Of a DNA stretch of 45,435 nt, positions 8,572 to 16,925 are shown in pieces (positions within the stretch are counted from its first letter, which is position 1; each line of letters begins with the position of its first letter). Source of the DNA: Bacillota bacterium (lineage in GTDB: Bacteria; Bacillota; Clostridia; Oscillospirales; Ruminococcaceae). The DNA lies in assembly GCA_023457355.1 (NCBI GenBank), contig JAEWLW010000087.1, forward strand, positions 1 through 45,435, written 5' to 3'. The notes below the pieces were generated by a model, which ran no database searches, was not told where the DNA came from, and saw only the letters and a list, made by a program, of their open reading frames with translations. The position numbers and the translations under genes were made by a program.

Positions 8572-9783
8572 TCACGCCTCATCGTGGCTGTTGTGCACCG
8601 ACGGCGTCATCAGCATGGCGAGCGCGAGGCAGATCGCGAGCAGACCGCAGACAAAGAAGCAGTTGTTTACGCCCGCGATCTCCGAGAAGCCGCCGCCCAG
8701 CAAGAGCCCCAGCGGCGAGGCGAACAGACTGACGCTGTAAGCCAGAGACAGCACCCGCCCAAGGTATTCGGCGGGTATCCGGCTTTGAAAAATCGCGGTG
8801 CGCAGTCCGTAAAAGAACGGAATCGTCACGCCCATCACGCCCGAGAGCGCCATAAACGCGCCCAGCCCATAGGGCGGCAGCAGACCGCTGAGCATTGTGC
8901 CAATGCCGTAAATACCGATCGAAGCGGTGATCGCGCCAATCTTATGAATTTTATTACCCACCGCCCCGAGCAACAGCGCGCCCAGCAGCGTGCCGCCCGA
9001 AAAGACGATCTCGACAAGGCTCGAGTCGGCGATGCTGCCGCCGAAATAGGTCATCGTCATTAACGGGTACATCGACCCGATCGGGAAGTAGATAAAAGCG
9101 TACAGCGAACTGATGAGCATAATCGCCGACATGCCCCGCTCGCGCCGCAGCACGGCGATGCCGTCCTTGGTGTCCTGCCATAGGTGCAATCGTTCGCCCT
9201 GCTGCAATGTCTGATTTTTGGGGATGGCCATAAACAACACAATGCTAATGGCGGCGAGCGCGCCGAGCACATCGAGCAGGATGATGAAGCCTAAATCCCA
9301 CAGGCTGTAAAGCACGCCCGCCAGCGCGGGGCTTAAAATCAGCGAGACCGACTCAAAGCCCTGCGAAAAGCCCGCGCAGCGCGTGAGCTGATCCTTGGGA
9401 ACGATGGTCGGGATGATGGCGTTAAAGGTCGGGGAATGGAAGGCCGCGCCAACCGATCGCAGGCAAAGCATCAGAAAGATCAGCCAGACCGGGATCGTAC
9501 CGCCGAACGCGGCCACCGCCAATGGCAATGCGGCGAGGGCGATGCCCAGATCGGCCAGTATCAGTACCTTTTTACGGTCGAACCGGTCGATAAAAGCGCC
9601 GGTAAACAGCCCGAGCACGGCGCGCGGCAGGTAGCCCGACAGTGTCGAAAAGGTGACAATGGCGGGCGAGCCGGTTTGCTGCGTCAGGTACCATACAATT
9701 GAGATTTGTAAAATCGAGCTGGTGAGCATTGATACTGCCTGCCCGAGCCCCAACAAGATAAACTTTCGTTTCCAGTTTTTCAT
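8572..9783 (-). CDS. MFS transporter, macrolide-efflux/MefA-like family
   Basis: This is a 403-residue polytopic membrane protein with about twelve hydrophobic helices. The loop 2-3 signature of the major facilitator superfamily is visible as GAFIDRFDRKKVL. The N-terminus (ILLGLGQAVSMLTSSILQISIVWYL) and the loop SPTFNAIIPTIVPKDQL are typical of the drug-efflux subfamily that includes MefA and related exporters (MFS_3 type). Its substrate cannot be read from sequence. RBS is GGGGGA just before the ATG. It lies downstream of the ACT-domain gene on the same strand but beyond a strong terminator, so it is probably transcribed on its own. Confidence 0.88.
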   Translation of the reverse strand: MKNWKRKFILLGLGQAVSMLTSSILQISIVWYLTQQTGSPAIVTFSTLSGYLPRAVLGLFTGAFIDRFDRKKVLILADLGIALAALPLAVAAFGGTIPVWLIFLMLCLRSVGAAFHSPTFNAIIPTIVPKDQLTRCAGFSQGFESVSLILSPALAGVLYSLWDLGFIILLDVLGALAAISIVLFMAIPKNQTLQQGERLHLWQDTKDGIAVLRRERGMSAIMLISSLYAFIYFPIGSMYPLMTMTYFGGSIADSSLVEIVFSGGTLLGALLLGAVGNKIHKIGAITASIGIYGIGTMLSGLLPPYGLGAFMALSGVMGVTIPFFYGLRTAIFQSRIPAEYLGRVLSLAYSVSLFASPLGLLLGGGFSEIAGVNNCFFVCGLLAICLALAMLMTPSVHNSHDEA

Positions 9784-9931
9784 GAGTCCCCCGGAAAATC
9801 GGGCCTTTTACGGCCTTTAATACCCCGCCATCGTTTTAATGCGGCGCGCGCTGGGCAGAAAGATCTGTTCGGCGACGGGCGTTTTGCGACGGGATACCGC
9901 TGCTTATATAGTATATCAAAATGCGCGCATT

Positions 9932-9970
9932 AAAAAAAGCGGGCGGCGGAGGTATTTCTCCGCCGCCCGC
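9932..9970 (-). terminator. Intrinsic terminator of the paaK-ACT operon
   Basis: A 13-bp perfect GC stem (9939-9951 with 9958-9970), a 6-nt loop and, on the minus strand, a run of seven T residues make this a textbook terminator. It lies 14 bp after the ACT-domain gene. Confidence 0.95.
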
Positions 9971-9984
9971 GCCAGAGGTGGATT

Positions 9985-10407
9985 TTAAAAAAGCTGTGCT
10001 TCGTTGAGCGTAGTAAAGCCGCCCTTTTGCAGCAGCGCAATAGCCTTTTGGTTGTCGTCGGGGCGGAGAATCACCACCGCGTTTTTGGGGTCGCGCCCGA
10101 TGAAGGCGTAACAGTATTCCACCACGACCTCGGTGCCCAGTGCGGCCAGCGCCGCAGCCAGCCCGCCGGGGTGGTGTGCGATGGCGACGGCGATAACCTC
10201 GGTGGTTGAAACGGGGTAGCCGACGCTGTGCAGCGTTCTGGCGGCCGGCGCGGGATCGCTGACGATAAGGCGCAGCACGCCGAAGTCGGAGGTATCGGCG
10301 ATTGAGAGGGCCAGAATGTCAATGCCGGCATTTCCCAATGCGGCGGTGATGTTCGCCAGAATTCCCGCGCGGTTTTCCACAAAAACAGAGATCTGCTTGA
10401 CGGTCAT
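9985..10407 (-). CDS. ACT domain-containing protein (tandem ACT, paaK-associated)
   Basis: This small cytosolic protein of 140 residues consists of two ACT-type ligand-binding domains. The first is QISVFVENRAGILANITAALGNAGIDILALSIAD; the second starts around AVAIAHHPGGLAAALAALG. Such proteins are found next to phenylacetate-CoA ligases in anaerobes and are presumed to bind an amino acid or an aryl ligand to regulate the enzyme. It follows the ligase gene by 14 bp with its own AGGAGG, so the two are co-transcribed. The ligand is unknown; an aromatic amino acid is a reasonable guess. Confidence 0.88.
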   Translation of the reverse strand: MTVKQISVFVENRAGILANITAALGNAGIDILALSIADTSDFGVLRLIVSDPAPAARTLHSVGYPVSTTEVIAVAIAHHPGGLAAALAALGTEVVVEYCYAFIGRDPKNAVVILRPDDNQKAIALLQKGGFTTLNEAQLF

Positions 10408-10421
10408 AACGAATTCCTCCT

Positions 10422-11723
10422 TTAAAATATGCGCTTGTCGATGACGCGCTTGGCCTTTCCCTCGCTGCGGGCGATGGTGCTGGGGGATACCAGAGTGATT
10501 TTGGCGGCGACGCCCAGCGTGGATTCCACCGCGCGGCGGATGGTTGCTTCTTTTTCTTCAATGAGGCGCACAGCGTCAAATGTCATAGAGGCGTCCATTT
10601 CCACCTGAATCTCAAGCGTATCCAGCGACCCCTTGCGGTCGACGATGAGCAGGTAATGCGGCGGCATGCCCAGATCGAGCAGCACCGATTCCACCTGCGA
10701 GGGGAAGACGTTGACCCCGCGGATGATAAGCATATCGTCGCTGCGGCCGGAGACCTTGTTCATGCGGACAAACGTACGTCCGCAGGCGCATTTTTCGCGG
10801 GTGAGCGATGTGATATCGCGTGTGCGGTAGCGAATGAGCGGCAGCGCCTCTTTAAAAATGGCGGTGAACACAAGCTCACCCTGTTCACCGTCGGGCAGCA
10901 CTTCGCCCGTGACGGGGTCAATGATCTCTGCGATGAAGAAATCCTCGTTGATATGCATGCCGGACTGTGCGCCGCACTCGTAGGAGACACCCGGCCCCAT
11001 AATTTCCGACAGGCCGTAAATGTCATAAGCTTTGATGCCCAGCAGCGCCTCGATGCGCAGCCGCATTTCCTGGGTCCAGGGCTCGGCGCCAAAAATACCG
11101 CACTTGAGCGTGATCTCATCCAGCGAGATTCCGGCCTCCTGCAGTGCTTCGCCCAAATACAGCGCATAAGAAGGGGTGGCGCACAGCACGGTGGAGTGAA
11201 AATCTTTCATAATTTGCAACTGGCGCTTGGTGTTCCCGGTGGAGGCCGGAATGACCGACGCACCGATTTTGCCCGCACCGTCATGCAGGCCGATGCCGCC
11301 GGTGAACAGCCCATAGCCGTAGGAGACGTGTACAAAGTCGCTGGAATCAGCCCCGGCGGCCGTTAAGGCGCGGGCGACGCACTCGCTCCACATATCAAGG
11401 TCGTTTTTTGTATAGCCCACGACCGTCTGCTTGCCCGTCGTGCCGGAAGAGGCGTGAATACGCACCACTTTATCCATTGGAACAGCGAACAGGCCGTAGG
11501 GATAATTGTCGCGAAGGTCCTGCTTGTAGGTAAACGGCAGTTTTGACAGGTCGTCAGCGCTTTTGATCTCCTCGGGGGAGATGCCGGCTTCATCAAATTT
11601 TGCCCGGTAAAACGGGACGTTTTCATAGACGTGCCGCACCGTTTGTGACAGGCGCAGCGACTGTACCGCTTTTATTTCGTGAAGGGGCGCGGCTTCCATC
11701 TGGTTCCAAAACGGCTTTTGCAT
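10422..11723 (-). CDS. paaK: Phenylacetate--CoA ligase (arylacetate-CoA ligase)
   Basis: This AMP-forming ligase activates phenylacetate or a related arylacetate to its CoA thioester. The 433-residue length suits the PaaK family. The adenylation P-loop HASSGTTGKQTVVGYT is visible, as are the YGLSE motif, an acidic YRTRDIT block and the C-terminal domain with RGVNVFPSQVE. ATG 11723 is preceded by AAGGAGGAAACGACC; an upstream in-frame ATG lacks a site. In anaerobes, paaK with an ACT gene often accompanies indolepyruvate:ferredoxin oxidoreductase (iorAB), used to interconvert arylacetates and aromatic amino acids. No iorAB is seen here. The physiological substrate may be phenylacetate, indoleacetate or hydroxyphenylacetate. 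Confidence 0.93.
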   Translation of the reverse strand: MQKPFWNQMEAAPLHEIKAVQSLRLSQTVRHVYENVPFYRAKFDEAGISPEEIKSADDLSKLPFTYKQDLRDNYPYGLFAVPMDKVVRIHASSGTTGKQTVVGYTKNDLDMWSECVARALTAAGADSSDFVHVSYGYGLFTGGIGLHDGAGKIGASVIPASTGNTKRQLQIMKDFHSTVLCATPSYALYLGEALQEAGISLDEITLKCGIFGAEPWTQEMRLRIEALLGIKAYDIYGLSEIMGPGVSYECGAQSGMHINEDFFIAEIIDPVTGEVLPDGEQGELVFTAIFKEALPLIRYRTRDITSLTREKCACGRTFVRMNKVSGRSDDMLIIRGVNVFPSQVESVLLDLGMPPHYLLIVDRKGSLDTLEIQVEMDASMTFDAVRLIEEKEATIRRAVESTLGVAAKITLVSPSTIARSEGKAKRVIDKRIF

Positions 11724-11910
11724 GGTCGTTTCCTCCTTGGTGCTGATGATCGGCAATTCATACTGATATCCCCAAATTTGCCCTTTTAACGGCCTGATTC
11801 CCGCTCTGCATCGCCTTTGTCATCGGTGGGCGCCAGCCTGCCGGCCGCCGCATCGTTGCAGGAGAAAAACGCCAATATCGCCAACTTTTGATAAAATATC
11901 AGTCGTTTTT

Positions 11911-11938
11911 ACTATAACACTTTAAAGCGATATGTCAA
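11911..11938 (-). promoter_or_regulatory. Promoter of the paaK-ACT operon
   Basis: On the minus strand TTGACA (11933-11938) and TATAGT (11911-11916) are separated by 16 bp. The implied transcript begins about 180 nt before the paaK start, leaving a long untranslated leader in which I see no recognisable riboswitch. Confidence 0.75.
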
Positions 11939-12069
11939 TAAAAATCGGAAAACCGTTTACTTTGCAGGGCGCGTTGGTACTGCGGTACATGGCCGCAGGA
12001 CGGGGAACAGGTATGAAAATGACCGGAAGCGCCCACAATAACGTCAAACAGTTCTTGGAGGCACCCTTT

Positions 12070-13674
12070 ATGTATAAGCGTTTTCTGGCTGTGTTTTCGC
12101 TGATTATTCTATTATTTGGCCTGCTTATCGCCCGAATTTCGCTGCTTTCGGTTACCGAGCCGTTGATACAGGCGGCCCAGCAGCAGTCCGCCATGGTGTT
12201 GAAGGTTGCTGAGACGCGCGGCATGATCTACGACCGCAAGCTGCGCCCACTCACCGGTATCAACACCAAAAATATCGCCGCGGTGCTACCCAATGAGCAG
12301 GCGGCGGATGTGCTGATGCGTGCCACCCCGATTGAAAAGCGCGCTGAGTTGCAGCAGAACCTGACCAAAATGCGACCTTTTTTGTGGGAAGTGGATTCCA
12401 CATCGCTTTACGCCAAAGGGCTTGAAGTGTTCCCCGTACCGCAGCGCTATCTTGATGATCAGCCCGCCGTGCATATCATCGGGCAGATCGACACCGCAAC
12501 GGGCCAGGGGGCCTCGGGCCTGGAACGCGCCTATGATTCACTGCTGACTTCGGCCGGCGGGGTAGTGCAGATGCGATATGCCACCGACGCTTTACAGCGT
12601 GGAATCGAAACCGCCCCGCCCGAGATTATGGATGGCGGCTATCTGAGCGGCGCCGGTCTGGTCTTGACGATAGACCGGGATATTCAGGCTATTGCAGAAC
12701 ATGCGGCCCAAAGCATAGACTGTGGCGCAATTGTGATCATGGACCCTTACACCGGCGACATTCTGGCCTCGGCCAGCGTGCCGTCCTATAATCCGAATGA
12801 CCCCGCCGACGCGCTGGCCGACAGCCGGAAACCGTTCTTTAACCGTGCCTTTGCCGCTTACAGCGTGGGCTCCACTTTCAAGCTGCTTACGGCGGCTACC
12901 GCGCTGGAGATGGGCTTTACCGCAAACAGAACGTATAACTGTACCGGAGAAATAGAGGTTTTTGACCAGCTGTTCCATTGCCATAATCTCAACGGCCATG
13001 GCACATTGGATATGCAGGGGGCCTTAAATCACTCCTGCAACCCTTATTTTATTTCACTGGCCCTGGAAATCGGCGGACCGGCGTTGGCTTATAAGGCACA
13101 GCAGCTCGGATTCGGCAGCCGTTTTGAGGCTGCGCCCGGTTATTTTACCGCCGCGGGTAGCCTGCCAACCCTTCAGGAGCTCAGCGCACCGGCGGCTGTG
13201 GCCAACTTTGGTTTTGGGCAGGGCGTGCTCACCGCTACGCCGGTACAGATTGCAACGCTGGTGTCGGCCGTCGCCAATGGCGGCGGCGCGGTTACGCCAA
13301 GGCTGGTGGCGGGCACCACTGCAAACGGCAAAGAGATCACCACCGCAACGGTAACCTATTCGCCCCGCGCTGTTTTTCGCGAACAGGCGGCCCTTCAGGT
13401 CAGGGACATGATGATCAACGTCGTGGAAGAGGGCAGCGGCAAAAACGCCCAACCTGCGCACGGCGGTGCGGGCGGAAAAACCGCCTCTGCCCAGACAGGC
13501 CAGTATAAGGATGGCGAGGAGGTTGTCCACGCGTGGTTTTCGGGCTTTTATCCGGCCGGGCAACCGCAATACACCATTGTGGTGCTCGTAGAAGGGGGCG
13601 ATTCCGGCTCCGACGTAGCCTGCCCCGTTTTTAAGGAAATTGCCGACGGACTTTATGCGTTGGATAAAAAATAG
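12070..13674 (+). CDS. Penicillin-binding protein (transpeptidase, class B-like)
   Basis: This is a membrane-anchored peptidoglycan D,D-transpeptidase of 534 residues. One N-terminal signal anchor (FLAVFSLIILLFGLLIARISLL) is followed by the class B dimerisation-domain start RGMIYDRKLRPLTG and then the transpeptidase domain. Active-site motifs are S268-TF-K271 and S322-C-N324. The third motif, normally KTG, reads K470-T-A (GGKTASAQTG), an unusual Gly-to-Ala change. The protein is shorter than PBP2 or SpoVD and lacks PASTA repeats. The ATG at 12070 has TTGGAGG upstream and starts right before the anchor; earlier in-frame starts are unsupported. Its role (elongation, division or sporulation) cannot be decided from neighbours. 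Confidence 0.88.
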   Translation: MYKRFLAVFSLIILLFGLLIARISLLSVTEPLIQAAQQQSAMVLKVAETRGMIYDRKLRPLTGINTKNIAAVLPNEQAADVLMRATPIEKRAELQQNLTKMRPFLWEVDSTSLYAKGLEVFPVPQRYLDDQPAVHIIGQIDTATGQGASGLERAYDSLLTSAGGVVQMRYATDALQRGIETAPPEIMDGGYLSGAGLVLTIDRDIQAIAEHAAQSIDCGAIVIMDPYTGDILASASVPSYNPNDPADALADSRKPFFNRAFAAYSVGSTFKLLTAATALEMGFTANRTYNCTGEIEVFDQLFHCHNLNGHGTLDMQGALNHSCNPYFISLALEIGGPALAYKAQQLGFGSRFEAAPGYFTAAGSLPTLQELSAPAAVANFGFGQGVLTATPVQIATLVSAVANGGGAVTPRLVAGTTANGKEITTATVTYSPRAVFREQAALQVRDMMINVVEEGSGKNAQPAHGGAGGKTASAQTGQYKDGEEVVHAWFSGFYPAGQPQYTIVVLVEGGDSGSDVACPVFKEIADGLYALDKK

Positions 13675-14247
13675 CGGCTGAAAACCCTTTGAAGGTTGTT
13701 GGCGCGAGGCGCTGCCGGTAAACTGAAGAAGCGGAATTATGAATATTGCGCCCACACACTTCTGAGGGCCAAGCAGTATAAACAACTTTTTGCCGGGCCG
13801 AAACAGAATTTCCGACAACTTAATATATTGTTAATACAGGGTTTTGGGTCGATATATTGCCTTTAACATCGATATCACATTCAAAACTCCCGGTATATTT
13901 ATGAATTAAAATAGACGAAATTATGTCATCATAACGCTTTTTTATCCGGTAGAGAAGGGCAAAAGACACCTAAATTTTAAAAGGTTCCGTTCAGGTTTGG
14001 AGATTTTGACGAAGCATTGTGATCAAAATATGATAATATGTAAATTTTGTTTTCACATGCGGGTTTTGTATTGAGATTTTGCCAAAAAGTTGCTATAATA
14101 TCTGACGTTGATAAGAGCGGGACAAAGGTGCTTTATTTTTAATGGAAATGGTTACCATCCCGCCTGCCTTGATTTTTATGGCAGAAACGAGTATATTAAA
14201 CTATACCGTTTCCTAAGCTTTATACAATTTGGAAAGGAGAGGATGCT
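13675..14247. other. AT-rich intergenic region before the M23 peptidase
   Basis: No gene is seen in these 573 bp. The sequence is clearly more AT-rich than its surroundings. It contains the strong promoter at 14071-14099, a small palindrome TTATG-tcat-CATAA near 13922-13935 and a TTGACGAA-like sequence near 14006 that resembles a Spo0A box only weakly. No clear terminator follows the penicillin-binding protein gene. Confidence 0.6.
14071..14099 (+). promoter_or_regulatory. Promoter of the M23 peptidase gene
   Basis: TTGAGA and TATAAT are separated by exactly 17 bp, with TGC before the -10 forming an extended -10. The transcript would have a leader of about 140 nt. Confidence 0.8.
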
Positions 14248-16020
14248 TTGAGTGACAAAAATCGCAGCATTGCTAATGAAGAGACTTCTTCCAATGCAAC
14301 GCCTGCGCAAGCATCATCTTCAAATAGGCTGCGGGCGTCGATGCAAGAAATGCTGCAAAAGGTTTTGCGTGTTTTATGCTTTATCGGTCTGCTGCATATT
14401 CGAAAATACCGTTCTATCAAGCGCGGCTTGCGGAACGTCAGAGACATGCTTGGACTTTTGCTGCATGCCATAAGTCACAGGCTTTTTTGCAGCGTTCGCG
14501 TTTTTTCAGCGCGGAACGGTTTATCTTTTGACCCAACCCTTGAGCTGCTGCGAACGTTAAAAAAGGGCAGTGCTGCAGCCCGAAAACGGGGGCTGGGCGC
14601 GCTGCTGGGCTATTGGGCCATGGTGGCAGCTGCCTTTGTCACCCGTGCCATAGCGCGGTTATTCAGTTCAATTAACTATGTTGCGCCGGTTTTGGCGGCT
14701 GCCGTATTCCTGATTGTGATTAACGGCGCTCTCAACATGACTTTTGCTTTGCGCGTTTTTTACAACGGCGAGGAAATTGGCTATATCGCGGACGAATCGG
14801 TGTTTGAAAATGCCGAAAAGCAGATGCTGGGCCGTATCGTGTTTGAGGATTACATCAAACCAGAAGACAGTATACCGGAGTTTACCATTGCCGCCGTGCG
14901 CGAAGCGGATCTGCTTTCTGAAGACCGGCTGACCGACGAGCTGATTAAGGCTTCCGGTAACGAGTTGTCCCCGGCGACCGGCTTGTATGTCGATAATCGC
15001 TTTTTGGGCGCGGTTACCGACCGCCGGCAGCTGCTGGCACTGCTGGACAGCGTTAAGAACAAATACCGTTCCGACGACGAGGACGCCAACGAAGTGGTGG
15101 CGTTTGCCAAGGATGTGGAAGCCAGAGATGGCCTTTATCCCGTGACTTCGGTGGTGGATATCAATGTGATGCGCACCGAAGTCAGCCGCGAAGAGGAAGC
15201 GCAGCGCATTTACACGACCGTTCAGGGCGATGCGCCGATCATCATTGCGCAGAAAAACGGCATTCCTTATTCCGAGCTTAAACTGCTTAACCCCGATATT
15301 GAAAAATCGCTGTTGGTTGGGCAGGAGATTCTGGTTAAGAAAGCGGTGCCGGTGCTTGAAGTCAAGGTCGTGCGCCAAGAGACGGTAGAAGAAGAAGTTA
15401 ACTTTAAAATTGAACAGATTCAGGATACCAATAAGTATCAGGGCTATGTCAAGGTCACGCAAAAGGGGCAAAAGGGGACTTCGCTGGTGACCAGTGAGGT
15501 AACCTATATCGACGGCCTTGAGGTGGACCGCACCGTGCTGGATACCCGCGTCGTCAAAGAGCCGATCAACGAAAAGGTTGTGGTTGGCGGCATGCGCCCG
15601 CTTTCCCAGTTGCCCGCTTCGGCGCGCAGCACCAGTTCCAACTTTATCTGGCCGGTTGCAGGCGGCTATGTCAGCTGTGGCTTCTATGGTTATTGGGGCC
15701 ACACCGGCATGGACATTGCGGCGAATACCGGTACGGCGGTTTATGCATCGGCATCGGGTACGGTGACCAAGGCGGCTTATAATTCCACGGGTTACGGGTA
15801 CCATATCATTATCAACCACGGCGGCGGTGTTGAGACGCTTTATGGGCACAACTCCAAGCTGTATGTCAAGGTTGGCGACTGGGTTGAGCAGGGGCAGTTG
15901 ATTGCCGCTGTTGGCCGTACCGGACGTGCGACCGGCCCGCACTGCCACTTTGAGATTCGTATTAATGGTAAGTATATGAACCCGGCCAACTATATTGGAA
16001 CCAGAAACCCTTATTCGTGA
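14248..16020 (+). CDS. Membrane-anchored M23 metallopeptidase with LysM and G5 domains
   Basis: This 590-residue protein is likely a cell-wall endopeptidase. A long basic N-terminal cytosolic part of about 140 residues precedes one transmembrane helix (YVAPVLAAAVFLIVINGAL, about 144-166). Outside the membrane are a spacer, a LysM peptidoglycan-binding module (about 321-365), a G5 domain (about 370-446, ending KVVVGG) and a lysostaphin-type M23 domain. Zinc ligands are visible in H485-x3-D489 (GHTGMD) and H565-C-H567, so the enzyme should be active. The start is TTG after AAAGGAGAGG. The G5 and LysM combination is common in clostridial cell-wall remodelling enzymes. The long cytosolic extension is unusual. 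A strong terminator follows. Confidence 0.9.
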   Translation: MSDKNRSIANEETSSNATPAQASSSNRLRASMQEMLQKVLRVLCFIGLLHIRKYRSIKRGLRNVRDMLGLLLHAISHRLFCSVRVFSARNGLSFDPTLELLRTLKKGSAAARKRGLGALLGYWAMVAAAFVTRAIARLFSSINYVAPVLAAAVFLIVINGALNMTFALRVFYNGEEIGYIADESVFENAEKQMLGRIVFEDYIKPEDSIPEFTIAAVREADLLSEDRLTDELIKASGNELSPATGLYVDNRFLGAVTDRRQLLALLDSVKNKYRSDDEDANEVVAFAKDVEARDGLYPVTSVVDINVMRTEVSREEEAQRIYTTVQGDAPIIIAQKNGIPYSELKLLNPDIEKSLLVGQEILVKKAVPVLEVKVVRQETVEEEVNFKIEQIQDTNKYQGYVKVTQKGQKGTSLVTSEVTYIDGLEVDRTVLDTRVVKEPINEKVVVGGMRPLSQLPASARSTSSNFIWPVAGGYVSCGFYGYWGHTGMDIAANTGTAVYASASGTVTKAAYNSTGYGYHIIINHGGGVETLYGHNSKLYVKVGDWVEQGQLIAAVGRTGRATGPHCHFEIRINGKYMNPANYIGTRNPYS

Positions 16021-16042
16021 TGTTTATTGGGTTAAAAGCATT

Positions 16043-16075
16043 AAACGGCGCAAGGCAAAGCCTTGCGCCGTTTTT
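16043..16075 (+). terminator. Intrinsic terminator of the M23 peptidase gene
   Basis: A 14-bp perfect stem (16043-16056 with 16060-16073), an AAA loop and five T residues lie 22 bp after the stop codon. Confidence 0.95.
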
Positions 16076-16084
16076 GGATTACAG

Positions 16085-16200
16085 GCATTCTTAGACGCCT
16101 TTTGGGAAGCCTACTCGAAAAAGCGCATCGCTGCGCTGAAAATGCTTGGAATATATTCGGAATTCCTACGTTTTTCGCCTTGCGGGGTACGCTTCCAGCA
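16085..16200. repeat. Dispersed intergenic repeat, copy 2
   Basis: This stretch starts with GGCATTCTTAG, contains AAAGCGCATCGCTGCG, then a palindromic GGAATATATTC core and a CCTACGTTTTTCG end. The AAAGCGCATC...GGAATATAT part matches 33995-34025 closely, while the outer blocks match 45101-45220. It fills the gap between a terminator and the GNAT gene. A short minus-strand open frame here is a by-product of the repeat and I do not regard it as a gene. Confidence 0.55.
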
Positions 16201-16240
16201 AATAGTCCGCTGCTTTCGATCTTTCAGGCTGCCTGATGCC

Positions 16241-16735
16241 TTAAAGTTTTTTCTCAAACAGATAAAAAGTTCCTTTTCGGAAGATGGCCTCACCGATTTT
16301 TATGTAGTTTAGCTTTTCGTAAAGCCTGATGGCGTTTGTATTTTGGGGAAAGGAGTCCAGCCGGACGACCTCAATGCCCTCTTCTTTTAAAAGTGCTTCG
16401 ATATATTTCATGGCTTGTTTGCCGACACCCTGCCCCTGGCAGGCCGGGTTGACGCATAGCCGGTGGAGCACCAAAAAAGGCAGGTTGGGGTAATGCCAGT
16501 CGCCGTTTTCATACCCTTGCCATTGTTCGCTGTTGAGTACAAAGGCGCAGGCGATGTCATCGCCAGTCAGGCCGATGCTCATTTCGCCATTGGCGATATC
16601 CTGTTCGATCACAGACAATGTGGGATACACATCATCCCACTGGTCAATACCGGCCGCCTGCATGCGGCGGACTGCCGCGCGGTAAATGCTGAATACTTTG
16701 ACCGCTTCTTCGGGCACCGCTTTTCTGAATTCCAT
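16241..16735 (-). CDS. GNAT family N-acetyltransferase
   Basis: This cytosolic protein of 164 residues has the GCN5-related acetyltransferase fold. The acetyl-CoA-binding motif A reads RLCVNPACQGQGVGKQAMKYIE, and the C-terminal ATNAIRLYEKLNY-like block (NTNAIRLYEKLNYIKIG) follows. Substrate is unknown. I chose the ATG at 16735 (MEFRKAVPEEA), since the family normally starts right at the first beta strand; an upstream TTG has no Shine-Dalgarno. It is convergent with the M23 gene and divergent from birA, so it is a single-gene unit. Confidence 0.88.
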   Translation of the reverse strand: MEFRKAVPEEAVKVFSIYRAAVRRMQAAGIDQWDDVYPTLSVIEQDIANGEMSIGLTGDDIACAFVLNSEQWQGYENGDWHYPNLPFLVLHRLCVNPACQGQGVGKQAMKYIEALLKEEGIEVVRLDSFPQNTNAIRLYEKLNYIKIGEAIFRKGTFYLFEKKL

Positions 16736-16839
16736 GGCCTTACCAGCTTTCTTCAATCAATTTATAGCGTTATTATGGCATAAAACAACAAGTTCGGCAA
16801 GCTGAAGCGGGCTGTTTTTCACCCGAGTTCAGCCGAAGA

Positions 16840-16869
16840 GGTCAACCGATATTGGCGTTTTGGTTGACC
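16840..16869 (+). promoter_or_regulatory. BirA-type operator overlapping the birA promoter
   Basis: GGTCAACC (16840-16847) and GGTTGACC (16862-16869) form a perfect 8-bp inverted repeat with a 14-bp spacer, the layout expected for a BirA box. The right arm contains the -35 hexamer of the birA promoter, so binding would block RNA polymerase. The two bioY upstream regions carry related sites. Confidence 0.8.
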
Positions 16870-16892
16870 GAGTTTACAAAAAACGGTATAAT
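16864..16892 (+). promoter_or_regulatory. Promoter of birA
   Basis: TTGACC and TATAAT are separated by exactly 17 bp, giving a leader of about 27 nt before the birA start. Confidence 0.9.
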
Positions 16893-16925
16893 CAAGTGGC
16901 ATCTAGAGCAAGAGGAGGCATTCAC

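Noticed and set aside
11866..11880. 15-bp identity with the spacer of the birA operator (16847-16861)
   Set aside because: The flanking operator arms are absent at this place, so it is not a BirA site; probably chance or an unrelated short repeat.
14004..14014. Spo0A box in the M23 upstream region
   Set aside because: A single short match (TGACGAA) in an AT-rich region is expected by chance.
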